From Niabella aurantiaca DSM 17617 (lineage in GTDB: Bacteria; Bacteroidota; Bacteroidia; Chitinophagales; Chitinophagaceae), in assembly GCF_000374125.1 (NCBI RefSeq), contig NZ_KB893637.1, positions 186,001 through 250,000 of the forward strand: a stretch of DNA of 64,000 nt, in the 5' to 3' direction. Every line of letters starts with the position of its first letter. Positions within the stretch are counted from its first letter, which is position 1. A program made the position numbers and the translations under genes. The notes below the pieces were generated by a model. It saw only the letters and a program-made list of their open reading frames with translations. It made no database searches and was not told the origin of the DNA. Shown in pieces: positions 8,785 through 17,600 of this stretch.

Positions 8785-9293
8785 AAAATGTATTATTTAA
8801 AAAATTAAAAGATCAGTGAGAGTGCGAATTTAGTTGAATTACCGTAACGGGCAAAATGCCGTTTCAACCAAATACGCAATCGTTTTTGTAAGCCAATTAC
8901 CAGAAATACAACAATTAAGAAGGGGCTTTGTTGCTGTAGGGGCTGGTGTTTTTTAAACAGAGCCGCTTGCGGAAGACGACAGCCCGGCAGGAGGAACACT
9001 GCGGGAACAGCGCTCTGGAAATATAAATGGTCTTTAACCTTTTCACTTTTTATCAGGGCGGAAGAATACTGCAGCAGCGGAATGTTGAGGTTTTTTTTAA
9101 ATTGTTGATAGCTAATGATATAAAAAGTATATAGCTGCTCTTTTTCCCACTATATATTACTTTTGCGGCAGTGACGGATAGTGAAAGCGGGATAAGAAAT
9201 CGGGGAATGGAAGTTTTTTAAAAAATAATTGAAGTTTTGTTGCTAAATGCCGTGTTAAATACCTACCTTTGCACTCCTAAATTTTTATTCATT
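8785..9293. other. Intergenic region between lpdA and rpmB (divergent promoters)
   Basis: About 509 bases without a supported gene. A 64-codon open frame at 8805-8999 (minus) lacks a start context and looks like chance. The right end carries the rpmB promoter. A second promoter-like TACTTTTG occurs at 9158-9165 without a convincing upstream element. The left end should hold the lpdA promoter on the minus strand, but I could not pinpoint it. Confidence 0.6.
9235..9271 (+). promoter_or_regulatory. Bacteroidota-type promoter of the rpmB operon
   Basis: A TACCTTTG at 9264-9271 matches the -7 consensus TAnnTTTG of the Bacteroidota primary sigma factor. TTTTG/TTG at 9235-9242 lies about 21-24 bases upstream and suits the -33 element. 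The predicted start of transcription would be about 15-20 bases before the rpmB ATG. Confidence 0.65.
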
Positions 9294-9530
9294 ATGGCAA
9301 GAGTATGTCAGGTTACAGGTAAAACCCCAATTGGAGGCCACAAGGTTTCTCACTCCAATATTAAGACAAAGCGCCGTTTTTTGCCTAATTTGCAAAAGAA
9401 GAAATTTTACCTGGTAGAGGAAGACAAATGGATCACCTTAAAGTTATCTACAGATGCCCTCCGTACCATCAATAAAAATGGTCTGTATGCTGTGGTGAAG
9501 GAATTGCGTGCGAGAGGCGAAAAAATCTAA
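9294..9530 (+). CDS. rpmB: 50S ribosomal protein L28
   Basis: The start at 9294 gives 78 residues beginning [12 protein letters not shown], the conserved L28 N-terminus. It continues with '[14 protein letters not shown]' and ends '[12 protein letters not shown]'. The open frame upstream to 9237 is rejected because it runs through the promoter. It heads the rpmB-rpmG-DUF4295 operon, the standard Bacteroidota order. It is part of the large ribosomal subunit. Confidence 0.97.
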   Translation: MARVCQVTGKTPIGGHKVSHSNIKTKRRFLPNLQKKKFYLVEEDKWITLKLSTDALRTINKNGLYAVVKELRARGEKI

Positions 9531-9555
9531 CTAAAGCAGTTTAAAGCATTATACA

Positions 9556-9744
9556 ATGGCGAAGAAAGCAAAAGGAAACAGGGTCCAGGTAATTCTGGAA
9601 TGTACCGAGCATAAGACCAGTGGTCAGCCCGGAACCAGTCGTTACATTACTGTAAAAAACAAGAAGAATAACCCTGAGCGTTTAGAGTTGAAGAAATACA
9701 ACCCTATACTGAAGAAAGTAACCGTTCACAAAGAAATTAAATAA
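9556..9744 (+). CDS. rpmG: 50S ribosomal protein L33
   Basis: This is a 62-residue basic protein with the L33 pattern 'VILECTEHK', '[25 protein letters not shown]' (in pieces) and 'VTVHKEIK'. Only one Cys (C15) is visible, so it is the zinc-independent (C-minus) type. It starts 25 bases after rpmB. Confidence 0.97.
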   Translation: MAKKAKGNRVQVILECTEHKTSGQPGTSRYITVKNKKNNPERLELKKYNPILKKVTVHKEIK

Positions 9745-9825
9745 AATTTGAAAATTTGAAAGTGTACCAATTTGAAAATCAGGTGCATTTATTTTCAAAT
9801 TTTCAAATTATCACATTTTCAAATT
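9745..9825. repeat. AT-rich inverted repeat between rpmG and the DUF4295 gene
   Basis: A perfect 17-bp inverted repeat has arms at 9745-9761 (AATTTGAAAATTTGAAA) and 9793-9809. A third partial copy lies at 9811-9825. The motif TTTGAAAAT/ATTTTCAAA occurs five times in the gap. It would form a long weak hairpin in the mRNA between rpmG and the next gene. It resembles other low-complexity repeat islands of this window. Confidence 0.7.
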
Positions 9826-9833
9826 AATATAAG

Positions 9834-10007
9834 ATGGCAAAAGCAGCTTCAAAGAACGCGAAGGTAAAGGATGCTAAAGCAGCAGCAGAGTCTAAAAACT
9901 GGACGAAGGTGATCCGTGCGATCCGCAGCCCCAAAACAGGTGCCTATACCTTTAAGGAGCAGATCGTACACAAAGAGAAAGTAAAAGACTTTTTAGCTCA
10001 GAAATAA
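9834..10007 (+). CDS. DUF4295 family protein, probable ribosome-associated small protein
   Basis: The 57-residue gene starts at ATG 9834 and stops at TAA 10005-10007. The protein begins MAKAASKNAKVKDAKAAAE and continues 'WTKVIRAIRSPKTGAYTFKEQIVHKEKVKDF' in pieces. This matches DUF4295, a short Lys/Ala-rich family restricted to Bacteroidota and nearly always encoded directly after rpmB-rpmG. The basic composition and position suggest association with the ribosome; the exact role is not something I can derive from the sequence. The stop is followed 23 bases later by a terminator. Confidence 0.9.
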   Translation: MAKAASKNAKVKDAKAAAESKNWTKVIRAIRSPKTGAYTFKEQIVHKEKVKDFLAQK

Positions 10008-10030
10008 GTTCCTGCTTTCCTTACAATATT

Positions 10031-10070
10031 AAAAGCTGTTCGTTTTTAAAACGGATGGCTTTTGTTTTTT
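10031..10070 (+). terminator. Rho-independent terminator of the rpmB operon
   Basis: AAAAGC(tg)TTCGTTTT pairs with AAAACGGA(tg)GCTTTT, with one G-T wobble and a small internal loop. It is followed by TTTTGTTTTTT. It ends the ribosomal-protein transcript before ftsY. Confidence 0.75.
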
Positions 10071-10155
10071 GTTTGATGTTTGACGTTTTATGTTTGATGT
10101 TGCATCTTTGCGGGAGAAATAACTTCAAACGATAAACCTCGAACGATAAACGTTT
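10071..10155. repeat. Low-complexity repeat island upstream of ftsY
   Basis: The left half has GTTTGATGTTTGACG and TATGTTTGATGTTG. The right half has imperfectly complementary TTCAAACGATAAAC and TCGAACGATAAACG. This is an imperfect inverted repeat spanning the ftsY upstream region. A GCATCTTTG in the middle resembles a -7 promoter element with one mismatch, so the ftsY promoter may be embedded here. Confidence 0.5.
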
Positions 10156-10160
10156 CAATC

Positions 10161-11123
10161 ATGAGTTTTTTTGGAAAATTATTTGGAAAGAAAGAAAAGG
10201 AATCGCTGGATCAGGGGTTACAGAAAACCAAGGAGGGCTTTCTTTCAAAGATCGGTAAGGCTATCGCCGGAAAAAGCACCGTAGATGAAGAGGTGCTGGA
10301 TAGCCTGGAAGAAGCATTGGTTGGGGCGGACGTAGGCATTGAAACGACTGTACGGATCATTGACCGGGTTGAGCAGCGGGTAGCGAAAGATAAATACATG
10401 GGTACCGGTGAGCTGAACCGGATCCTGCAGGAGGAGATCGAGGGGGTGCTGGTGGATGCTCTTTCAGGCGCGCATTATACCTTCGAAAGTGAGCTGCCTG
10501 CCAAACCTTATATCATTTTGGTAGTGGGGGTAAATGGCGTGGGGAAAACGACGACCATCGGCAAACTGGCCTATAATTTTAAAAAGGCGGGTAAAAATGT
10601 CCTGCTGGGAGCCGCAGATACCTTCCGTGCCGCCGCGGTAGACCAGCTGACCATCTGGAGCGAACGGGTAGGAGTGCCGATCGTAAAGCAGGGAATGGGC
10701 AGCGACCCGGCGGCGGTGGCTTTTGATACGGCCCAAAGCGCCGTAAGCAGGGGCAGTGATGTGGTGATCATTGATACTGCCGGCCGGCTGCACAACAAGG
10801 CGCATCTGATGGATGAGCTGAACAAGATCAAGCGGGTGATCCAGAAGTTTATACCCTCGGCCCCGCAGGAGGTGTTGCTGGTGCTGGATGGGTCCACCGG
10901 GCAGAACGCGCTGGAACAGGCCAAACATTTTACGGCCGCTACCGATGTAACGGCACTGGCCATTACCAAACTGGATGGTACGGCAAAAGGAGGAGTGGTA
11001 CTGGCGATTGCCGATCAATTTAAAATACCGGTAAAATTCATTGGCGTGGGCGAAAAGATGGAAGACCTGCTTGTATTTGATAGACATGAGTTTGTGGATA
11101 GTTTGTTTAGTCTGGATAAATAA
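10161..11123 (+). CDS. ftsY: Signal recognition particle receptor FtsY
   Basis: The protein has 320 residues. It is the SRP receptor GTPase that docks SRP-ribosome complexes at the inner membrane for co-translational insertion. It has a short amphipathic Lys-rich N-terminus, an NG domain with P-loop GVNGVGKTTT (123-132), 'DTFRAAAVDQL' (153-163), DTAGR (205-209) and TKLD (269-272), and the C-terminal 'GVGEKMEDLLVFD'. The long acidic A domain of E. coli FtsY is absent, as usual in Bacteroidota. It follows the rpmB operon but has its own upstream region. Confidence 0.97.
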   Translation: MSFFGKLFGKKEKESLDQGLQKTKEGFLSKIGKAIAGKSTVDEEVLDSLEEALVGADVGIETTVRIIDRVEQRVAKDKYMGTGELNRILQEEIEGVLVDALSGAHYTFESELPAKPYIILVVGVNGVGKTTTIGKLAYNFKKAGKNVLLGAADTFRAAAVDQLTIWSERVGVPIVKQGMGSDPAAVAFDTAQSAVSRGSDVVIIDTAGRLHNKAHLMDELNKIKRVIQKFIPSAPQEVLLVLDGSTGQNALEQAKHFTAATDVTALAITKLDGTAKGGVVLAIADQFKIPVKFIGVGEKMEDLLVFDRHEFVDSLFSLDK

Positions 11124-11130
11124 GGGCGTA

Positions 11131-11260
11131 GCGCCACGAAGGCTCAAAGACTCGAAGGCACACAAAGTGATGTAAAAATCTTGGCCGTCTTCAGCGTCAG
11201 TGGTTCAGTGGTAAATATAAAATCCTTAGTGTTTCCTGGTGTCTTCGCGCCTATGTGGCG
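11131..11260. repeat. Imperfect-palindromic dispersed-type repeat between ftsY and the 11266 gene
   Basis: The left end (11132-11150, CGCCACGAAGGCTCAAAGA) and right end (11240-11260, ending TTCGCGCCTATGTGGCG) are imperfect inverted copies of each other. The inside contains 'TCAGTGGTTCAGTGGTAAA'. The layout resembles short non-coding mobile repeats (MITE- or REP-like). No ORF is inside. It fills the gap between the two convergent genes. Confidence 0.6.
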
Positions 11261-11265
11261 AAAAA

Positions 11266-11856
11266 CTACTTGCTACCGATCTGCTCTTTTACTGCGGCTA
11301 CCAGCGGTTTGTTTTTCAGTTTTTGAAATTCAGGAACACCGATATGCGTGATCAACAATACGTTCCCGGGAATGGTTGTAAAGTAGCAGGCAATCGGCGC
11401 TTCTGTTTTTGCCATTTTCAATACATAGCCCTGCCCGGCTGTATCCATGCGGGTGATCAGTTGCTGCAGTGTTTCCGTGTTCCCTGTTTTAATGAGGTAC
11501 CAGGTGGTCCTTAAAGAATCGCGGCCGGTACTGTTGCGTATGGCAGTGCCCTGGTAAATGGTGGCTTCCAGCTGTGTGCTCGTATAGGCCGGGTCAATCA
11601 ATTTGAGCGCATCGGTCATAAAGCTAATGTCCGATCTACAGTTCTGCTCCTTAGTGGCACAATGGGTCAGGGCGTTGTTTTTAAAGCTGACGGCGTTGTA
11701 CTGCTGCACCTGGCCAATCCGGATCTGTGCGGTATCTTCCTGAATTACCGGGTGAGCGGGGTGCTCTTTGCCTTCAGTCTGACCGGCACAGGCGTATAGC
11801 CGGGAAATGGCTGCAAGCAGCAGAACCGTTAATATATAGCTTCTAATATTCGCCAT
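11266..11856 (-). CDS. Exported lipoprotein-like protein, candidate immunity partner
   Basis: The chosen start at 11856 (ATG of MANIRSYILTVLLLAAISRL) gives 196 residues with an N-terminal hydrophobic segment. This ends LYAC, a plausible though unusual lipobox. The open frame could begin at 11889, but that would place 11 polar residues before the signal. The mature part, about 175 residues with two Cys in 'HCATKEQNC', has no recognised family. It overlaps the end of the upstream gene (11843-12445) by 14 bases, so the pair is translationally coupled. An exported protein coupled to a leaderless L,D-transpeptidase-like protein is the arrangement of effector-immunity pairs; that role is inferred. 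Confidence 0.6.
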   Translation of the reverse strand: MANIRSYILTVLLLAAISRLYACAGQTEGKEHPAHPVIQEDTAQIRIGQVQQYNAVSFKNNALTHCATKEQNCRSDISFMTDALKLIDPAYTSTQLEATIYQGTAIRNSTGRDSLRTTWYLIKTGNTETLQQLITRMDTAGQGYVLKMAKTEAPIACYFTTIPGNVLLITHIGVPEFQKLKNKPLVAAVKEQIGSK

Positions 11857-12445
11857 AGAATGCTGATTTAATATCCGGGGGAGCGGCATAGTCTACCTGA
11901 ATGTATAACTGACCGGCTTTTACAAGGGCTTGTATCGCTTCGTCGGATGTTTTTGAAGAGACCCCAGAAAGGGTCTGTATATCGGATTTGAATTTGTCGA
12001 ACCCACCAATGATCTCTACGCAGCCGGCTGCGCCCCAGCCATATTCCGAAAGTGAAGCAGGGCCAGCATGCACGAGGAAGGAATCTTCGATCTGGATGGC
12101 GCCGTCGTAGGGAGAATAGGTATTGTGTATCTTGTAATTCGGGTTGTAATACGTAACTTTTTTCTTGCTTACCTTATGTTTGCCGGAATTGACCCAGCCT
12201 CTGTGGCGGTAGCGCTTGTCCGGCTGTTTGGGATCATTCCAATAGGGCATAAAGCGCAGGGCTTTCCACTTCAGCGTTACTTTTTTATTACAGCTGTCCA
12301 TTCCTTCAAGATGTACATAATAGACCGGGATCTTATAATACTCCGTTTTCCCATTATTGTCATAGTCGCTGTCGGGGTACGACCTTCCGATATAATGATC
12401 GCCGGTAGTGTTGTTGGTAACGATGATGTTAACTGTTCGGGGCAT
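11843..12445 (-). CDS. L,D-transpeptidase (YkuD)-fold-like protein, candidate cell-wall effector
   Basis: The protein has 200 residues and no signal peptide or TM segment. The centre has 'DGAIQIEDSFLVHAGPASLSE' split as DGAIQIEDS then FLVHAGP (His126). It is followed 15 residues later by GAAGCVEIIGG (Cys142). His-x15-Cys followed by a hydrophobic strand is the catalytic spacing of YkuD-type L,D-transpeptidases (H-x(14-17)-[S/T]HGC). The Ser/Thr-His before the Cys is replaced by Ala-Ala, so the match is to the fold rather than to classical enzymes. No recognised targeting domain is present. The gene is coupled to the exported protein gene downstream. Confidence 0.5.
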   Translation of the reverse strand: MPRTVNIIVTNNTTGDHYIGRSYPDSDYDNNGKTEYYKIPVYYVHLEGMDSCNKKVTLKWKALRFMPYWNDPKQPDKRYRHRGWVNSGKHKVSKKKVTYYNPNYKIHNTYSPYDGAIQIEDSFLVHAGPASLSEYGWGAAGCVEIIGGFDKFKSDIQTLSGVSSKTSDEAIQALVKAGQLYIQVDYAAPPDIKSAFYGEY

Positions 12446-12720
12446 TTTTCAGAAATATAGGATCAAATCTACTGAATTTTTACATTTTTTCATCCGGGTG
12501 GCTGGAAAATGCGCTTCCGGATGAAGAAAGGGATATCAATAAAAACATTCGTAAGAAAGGCGCTGATTGCACCAATGGAACACGTTAATTGTATCGCCGG
12601 AATTGGCGATGTCTGAAATTTGGAAACCGGTATGTTTACATATTATCTTCATTTTTATATGTTTCGATGCTTTGTGTACCCAAATATTTAATTCGTATTC
12701 TTCACTTTAAATCTTCAAAA

Positions 12721-13086
12721 ATGAAAAAAGTAAGCATTCTTTTTGCAGCAGCATTTGCTGTTGTAGGCCTGTTGGCCAGTTGGAAAGCTGCGAACAACAG
12801 TGCGGTTGTGATTCAGGATGGAGGCTGTTGGTTTAGTATTAATGGTTATTCGGGCACAACCGATAACGGAAATTTTGTGGCTACAAGTAGTGGCAACGGA
12901 ATTGTCAGTTGTCAGTTTTCGGGTGTAGAAAACAATACCGGGAAGGCTGTTGTCTTTAATTCTAAAGATTTCCCTGGGGCAACCTGCGGTACCATGGCGG
13001 GCCCAACAGATGACTGGCATATTGTTATTTCTCCCAGCGGCCAGGCGAATTTTACCTGCAAATTGAACGGGGCTGCCGGTCATTAA
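12721..13086 (+). CDS. Small secreted Cys-containing protein, unknown
   Basis: The start at 12721 gives 121 residues with a signal peptide (MKKVSILFAAAFAVVGLLASWKA). The earlier in-frame start at 12589 is rejected because its leader is not protein-like. The mature part, about 95 residues, has four Cys (in GGCWFS, VSCQFS, ATCGTM and FTCKLN) suggesting two disulfides. It is rich in Gly/Ser/Asn with a beta-sandwich-like pattern. I recognise no family. It is a single gene, convergent with the barrel protein at 13231. Confidence 0.65.
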   Translation: MKKVSILFAAAFAVVGLLASWKAANNSAVVIQDGGCWFSINGYSGTTDNGNFVATSSGNGIVSCQFSGVENNTGKAVVFNSKDFPGATCGTMAGPTDDWHIVISPSGQANFTCKLNGAAGH

Positions 13087-13139
13087 AGAATGTGCAAATG
13101 GTAACAGAGGGAAGGTGATGCTTTCTTCTGTGGTTTTTT

Positions 13140-13169
13140 AAGCCCGGCCGGTATCCCCTGGTCGGGCTT
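13140..13169. terminator. Stem-loop between convergent genes
   Basis: AAGCCCGGCC (13140-13149) pairs with GGTCGGGCTT (13160-13169) with one wobble. The T-run lies only before the stem on the plus strand, so it is not a canonical intrinsic terminator in either direction. Its place between two convergent genes still makes a transcript-end role likely. Confidence 0.45.
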
Positions 13170-13230
13170 ATCAGATATGCGCAGCGAATATGTTCAACAC
13201 CGGTTTCCTTATGCACTTTACAAGGCAAGT

Positions 13231-13743
13231 CTAAAAATTCCACCCCGCCTTGAATCCTACAAACCCTTTTGTACCATCTTTCATCCAGGCTTCGTACTTG
13301 GCCTGCAGATCAAATCCCAATATGCGCAAGCCTACGCCGGGCGAGAGGATAAAGGCCGAACCATCATAATGGTTGCCGCTGTAATTAGCGCTGCCGGCTT
13401 CCAGTTTTACATATAAGAGGGGTATTAAACGGTATTTCAATCCTACGCGGATGGGAACGGCTTTCAGGTCATACACGCGGTATGGGTTTCCTGCATCATC
13501 GGTACGGTCTGCTCCCCGGAAATACATATAACCTACAGATCCCGTAAGAGCCAGCTTTTTGATCAGCCGGATATCGGCTGTTCCGCCCACGCCTGCACCC
13601 CAGTTAAAATTTTCGCCAAATTCGCCCTGGGGAATGGCATATTCCCCATAAGGACCAAGGCTGAAGCCTTTCCATTGTGCCCCTGCAGACAGGAAAGCCC
13701 CTGCAATAAATAGTATAACAAATAAAAAACGGAATGTATTCAT
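13231..13743 (-). CDS. Small outer-membrane beta-barrel protein
   Basis: The protein has 170 residues with a signal peptide (cleavage after LSAGAQ). Successive amphipathic strands (e.g. 'KLALTGSVGYMYFRG', 'VPIRVGLKYRLIP', 'LYVKLEAGSANYSG') lead to an end in FKAGWNF with terminal Phe. This suits an 8-stranded OmpA-like or OMP_b-brl-type barrel. No substrate is evident. It is a single gene. Confidence 0.75.
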   Translation of the reverse strand: MNTFRFLFVILFIAGAFLSAGAQWKGFSLGPYGEYAIPQGEFGENFNWGAGVGGTADIRLIKKLALTGSVGYMYFRGADRTDDAGNPYRVYDLKAVPIRVGLKYRLIPLLYVKLEAGSANYSGNHYDGSAFILSPGVGLRILGFDLQAKYEAWMKDGTKGFVGFKAGWNF

Positions 13744-13884
13744 GGATAGAGGATTTGTATTACGGAGGTAATCATTATTTCTATCTGCAATTATTATACC
13801 CGTATTGGAGCGGTTGATATAAGTTGTTGATTGCGAAGGGAAATTAACCGGTGCTGATTTGTTGCCGCAAGGCGGATGTGTTTT

Positions 13885-14529
13885 TCAAAACTGGTCTTTA
13901 ATTCCTCCTCTTTCCCGGGGCAGGTCGTCCGGTGGAAATGATGTTGCATCGCTGTTGCTTACGTGGATCAGCCGGTTGTTCTTAAGATAGCAGCGAACAT
14001 GTGTTATTTTAGATTTTTTAATATCAAAGGCCACCATATCCTCATTTTCTTTCATGGCTGTTGAATCGTAGTACATTGGCCTGTTATAGTGATAAGTACG
14101 CTCCAGCACGAACGAGGGTTGTGCATTTAGCAGATAGTATTGCGTTAGCTGCTAATACATTTCTCGAAACCGGCGGACAATGATCTTTTCCAGCTGCCCG
14201 TTCAAATTGTAAAATGTAGCTGCACCGTCTTCAGTGCTTTCCCAAAGATCTTTTTTTACAACAGCAGTCCAGGTGGTGATGGCATTGATCCTGCGGAAAT
14301 TTTCCCGTATGGGTTTCAATTGCTCCTGCCGGTTAGCCGGGATGGTGTCTGTGAATACGGTTTTGCTGCTGATCGTATCGGGAATTAATGATGGTGTCTG
14401 AACCGTGGTGCTATCGGCATGCACGCTGGTGATACCTGCACGCTTTTCCTTTGCAGGGGCAGCGCTGCAGCCGTTCAGCGCGGCACCGATCAGCAGCAGC
14501 AGCAGGCCATATGCCGGTTTGTTTTTCAT
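13885..14529 (-). pseudogene. Lipoprotein gene interrupted by one in-frame TAG codon
   Basis: The first part (14529-14152) encodes 125 residues: a signal with lipobox ALNGC, a Thr/Ser-rich linker and the start of a conserved-looking domain ending RRFREMY. A TAG follows at 14152-14154. The same frame then stays open for 88 codons to 13885, continuing QLTQYYLLNAQPSF and VLERTYHYNRP. The second part has no good start of its own (only GTG 14109). Sense, composition and frame indicate one original gene of about 214 residues. The cause may be a nonsense mutation, stop readthrough or a sequencing error. The family is not recognised. Confidence 0.75.
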
Positions 14530-14571
14530 CTTTCTTCTGTTATAAAGTTAGGGAATACCGGTTGTATTGCT

Positions 14572-14604
14572 AAAAAAGCACCGGCCAGTGACCGATGCTT
14601 TTTT
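14572..14604 (-). terminator. Rho-independent terminator of valS
   Basis: On the minus strand GCATCGG pairs with CCGGTGC (one U-G wobble) around a 7-base loop. The stem is flanked by A6 and followed by T6. It starts 17 bases after the valS stop codon (14622-14624). Confidence 0.85.
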
Positions 14605-14621
14605 ATAAAAGGAATAACTGA

Positions 14622-17600
14622 TTACAGCTGTGCCAGGCTTTCCTGCAGGGATTTTATCTTTTCCTCCGCGTCTGCTTTTTTACGGCGTTCTATATCCACC
14701 ACTTCCGGTTTTGCATTTTGTACAAAACGCTCATTGCTGAGCTTCTTTTCTACCGATGCCAGGAAGCCCTTCAGGTATACGAGGTCTTTTTCCAGTTGCT
14801 CTTTTTGGATGCTGGTATCCAGTTCTGTGGACGGCAGGATGAACAGCTTGTCCTTACCTACCAATACGTTGATGCATTTGTCAACGGTTTCGGTGGTAAT
14901 AGCAAGGGCTTCTACATTGGCCTGGCGTTCCAGGATTGATGCCAGACTGGTATAGCTGTCCTGTTGCGCAGTCTGCACAAACAGTTTTACAGGCTCCTTA
15001 CTTTTAATATTGTTCTTCACACGCGCATCGCGGATGGCTGTGATGGTCTGCTTCAGCAGCTCGCCCTGTGCCAGTATATTGTTGTCTGTTGCCTGAGTGG
15101 GGGCATACTGTTTTACGGAAAGATCATCACTTTGCTCGCGCAGCAGGTGATAGATCTCTTCTGTGATAAATGGCATATAAGGGTGCAACAATTGCAATAG
15201 TTCTTCAAAGCACTGAATGGTGACCTGCAGCTTTGTGCTGCTGGTAGGTTCGCCCTGTGCGGGCTTCTGCCATTCCAGGTACCAGGAACAGAAGTCGTCC
15301 CAAATAAGGGAATACAATGTTTTCAATCCTTCGCTGAGGCGGAACTCGCTGAAAAGATTTTCCATTTCCGCTTTGGCCTGCTCAATACGATTGTGTATCC
15401 AGGCAGCCGCAAAATCTGGTCCGTCCCTGTCATCTAAAACAACGCCGTTGGGGTTGCTTTCCCACATGCGCACCAACTTCAGCGCGTTCCAGATCTTATT
15501 ATTGAAGTTACGTCCCTGTTCCAGTGAACTTTCATCAAACAACAGGTCGTTACCCGCCGGCGCGGAGATCATGATGCCAAAACGCACGGCATCGGCACCG
15601 TAGGTGTCAATCAGCTTCAGCAGGTCTGGCGAATTGCCCAGTTGCTTGCTCATTTTGCGCCCCAGTTTGTCGCGCACCATACCGGTAAAATAGACGTCTT
15701 TAAACGGTATCTGCTTTTCATACTCCAGTCCGGCCATTACCATACGTGCCACCCAAAAGAAGATGATATCCTGTCCGGTTACGAGCACTGAAGTAGGATA
15801 GTAATACCTGATATCGGCGTTGCCGGGATGGGTAATGCCATGAAATACTTCACTGGGCCAGAGCCAGGAAGAGAACCAGGTGTCCAGAACGTCGCTGTCC
15901 TGTTTAAGATCGTCAATGGTGAATGGTGAATGGTCAATGCCATTCGCGGATTCACGATTCACTTTTGCCCATTGACTAAATGCCGCTTCTTTGCTCTCTG
16001 CTACCACGAAGGTTCCATCGGGCGCATACCAGGCCGGTATCTGCTGGCCCCACCACAGCTGGCGGCTGATGCACCAGTCCTTCACATTCTCAAGCCAGTA
16101 TTTGTAGGTGGCCAGGAAGCGGTCGCCGGGATGTATTTTTATGTCTCCATCCAGCACTGCTTTTAATGCCGGCTCTGCCAGCTCTTTCATTTTTACAAAC
16201 CACTGGGTGGAGATCCGGGGCTCTACCACTGCATTGCTGCGCTGGGAAAACCCGTTCTTGTTTATAATATCTTCTGTTTTTACAAGGTTACCTGCTTTTT
16301 CCAGTTCTACTACGATCTTTTTCCGCACGTCAAAGCGATCTTCGCCCACGTATAGTTGTGCGGCTTCACTCAGGGTGCCGTCTTCATTTAGGGTATCAAT
16401 GACTTCCAGATTATGCTTCAGTCCCAGGTTATAATCGTTGATATCATGCGCCGGGGTGATCTTTAAGGCGCCGGTACCAAATTCCATATCCACGTATTCA
16501 TCAAAAATAATGGGGATGCGGCGATTGATCAGCGGCACAAAAGCATAGGCGCCTTTCAGGTGCTGGTAGCGCCCGTCGTTGGGATTTACGCAAATGGCAG
16601 TGTCGCCCAGGATCGTTTCCGGACGAGTGGTGGCGATAGTAATAAATTGATTATCAGCGCTGGAATCGGCGGGTGTGCTCAAAATGCCAAAATCGATAAT
16701 TTTTGGTATCTTTGTATCAGCGGGAGTCGTTTCGGACGTGTGAGAGAAGGATTCCATCCCGGTAGTTTCCGGGGCAATGGAAGGCACAACTCGCCCGCTT
16801 GTGAGGGAAGATTCTAAACCAGTCTTCCCTTTCATTTTGCGCATGGTTTGCAGCATCAGTTCCTTCCTGCCGGTTCTTATTTCCTCTAAATAAATAATGG
16901 TACCGTCCTCAAATGTTTTGCAATATGTGATCGTTTCTTTTTGTTGTTTGTTAGGACCTGATGCTATGATCTCGTCCGGCTGATTGAGAATGTCAACGAT
17001 CAGTTCAAAGTCCTGCTCTGTAAGAGCAATCTGTCCCCGTTTTTCTTCTATTGCAATGTTGCCATGATTATTCAGTATATGGTTAAAACTGCTTCTGTCT
17101 ACAGCGTGCACATAGTTTTCGGTAATATCGATACCGGTCAGTTCCGACAGAAAAGCAGCTCCTTCCGGTGTTACGCTGCCAATAACCGTTTTGTCGGCCG
17201 CGGTATCTACAGGTGTAGTATTTATTTTCTTTATTAAACCGCGAATGACCGTCTTTGCTTTGGCCAGTAATTCTTTCGCCGTCCAGATCTTCAGGAATGG
17301 CTCCTGAAGCATATTGCCTCCCTCCAATTGGTATTGTACATAGTATAGTTTGCTTTGTACCTCGCGGTATTCCACTTCCTCGTCGCTGAGGGCAGTTTTT
17401 GCGGCCGGATCCCAGTTGATCATACGGGCCCCGCGGTAGATCAGTCCTTTCTGATACAGATCTGCAAATACCTTTATGACGGCCTTGTAGTAATGGGCAT
17501 CCATAGTAAAGTTCACCCGGTTCCAGTCAACGCTGCAGCCCAGGCGCTCGATCTGGTTGTAGATGATGCCGCCATATTTTTCTTTCCATTCAAAGGCATA

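Noticed and set aside
8805-8999. 64-codon minus-strand frame between lpdA and rpmB
   Set aside because: No ribosome-binding context, no recognised family and no signal or motif; consistent with chance.
10464-11165. Long frame antisense to ftsY
   Set aside because: Entirely covered by a strongly supported gene on the other strand; an artefact of codon bias.
12489-12525. 9-bp inverted repeat TTCATCCGG / CCGGATGAA
   Set aside because: 19-base loop, no T-run and no gene end immediately before it on the plus strand; too weak to call a terminator.
15637-15657. KMSKQ instead of KMSKS in ValRS as a defect
   Set aside because: A common variant in Bacteroidota ValRS; all other synthetase motifs are intact.
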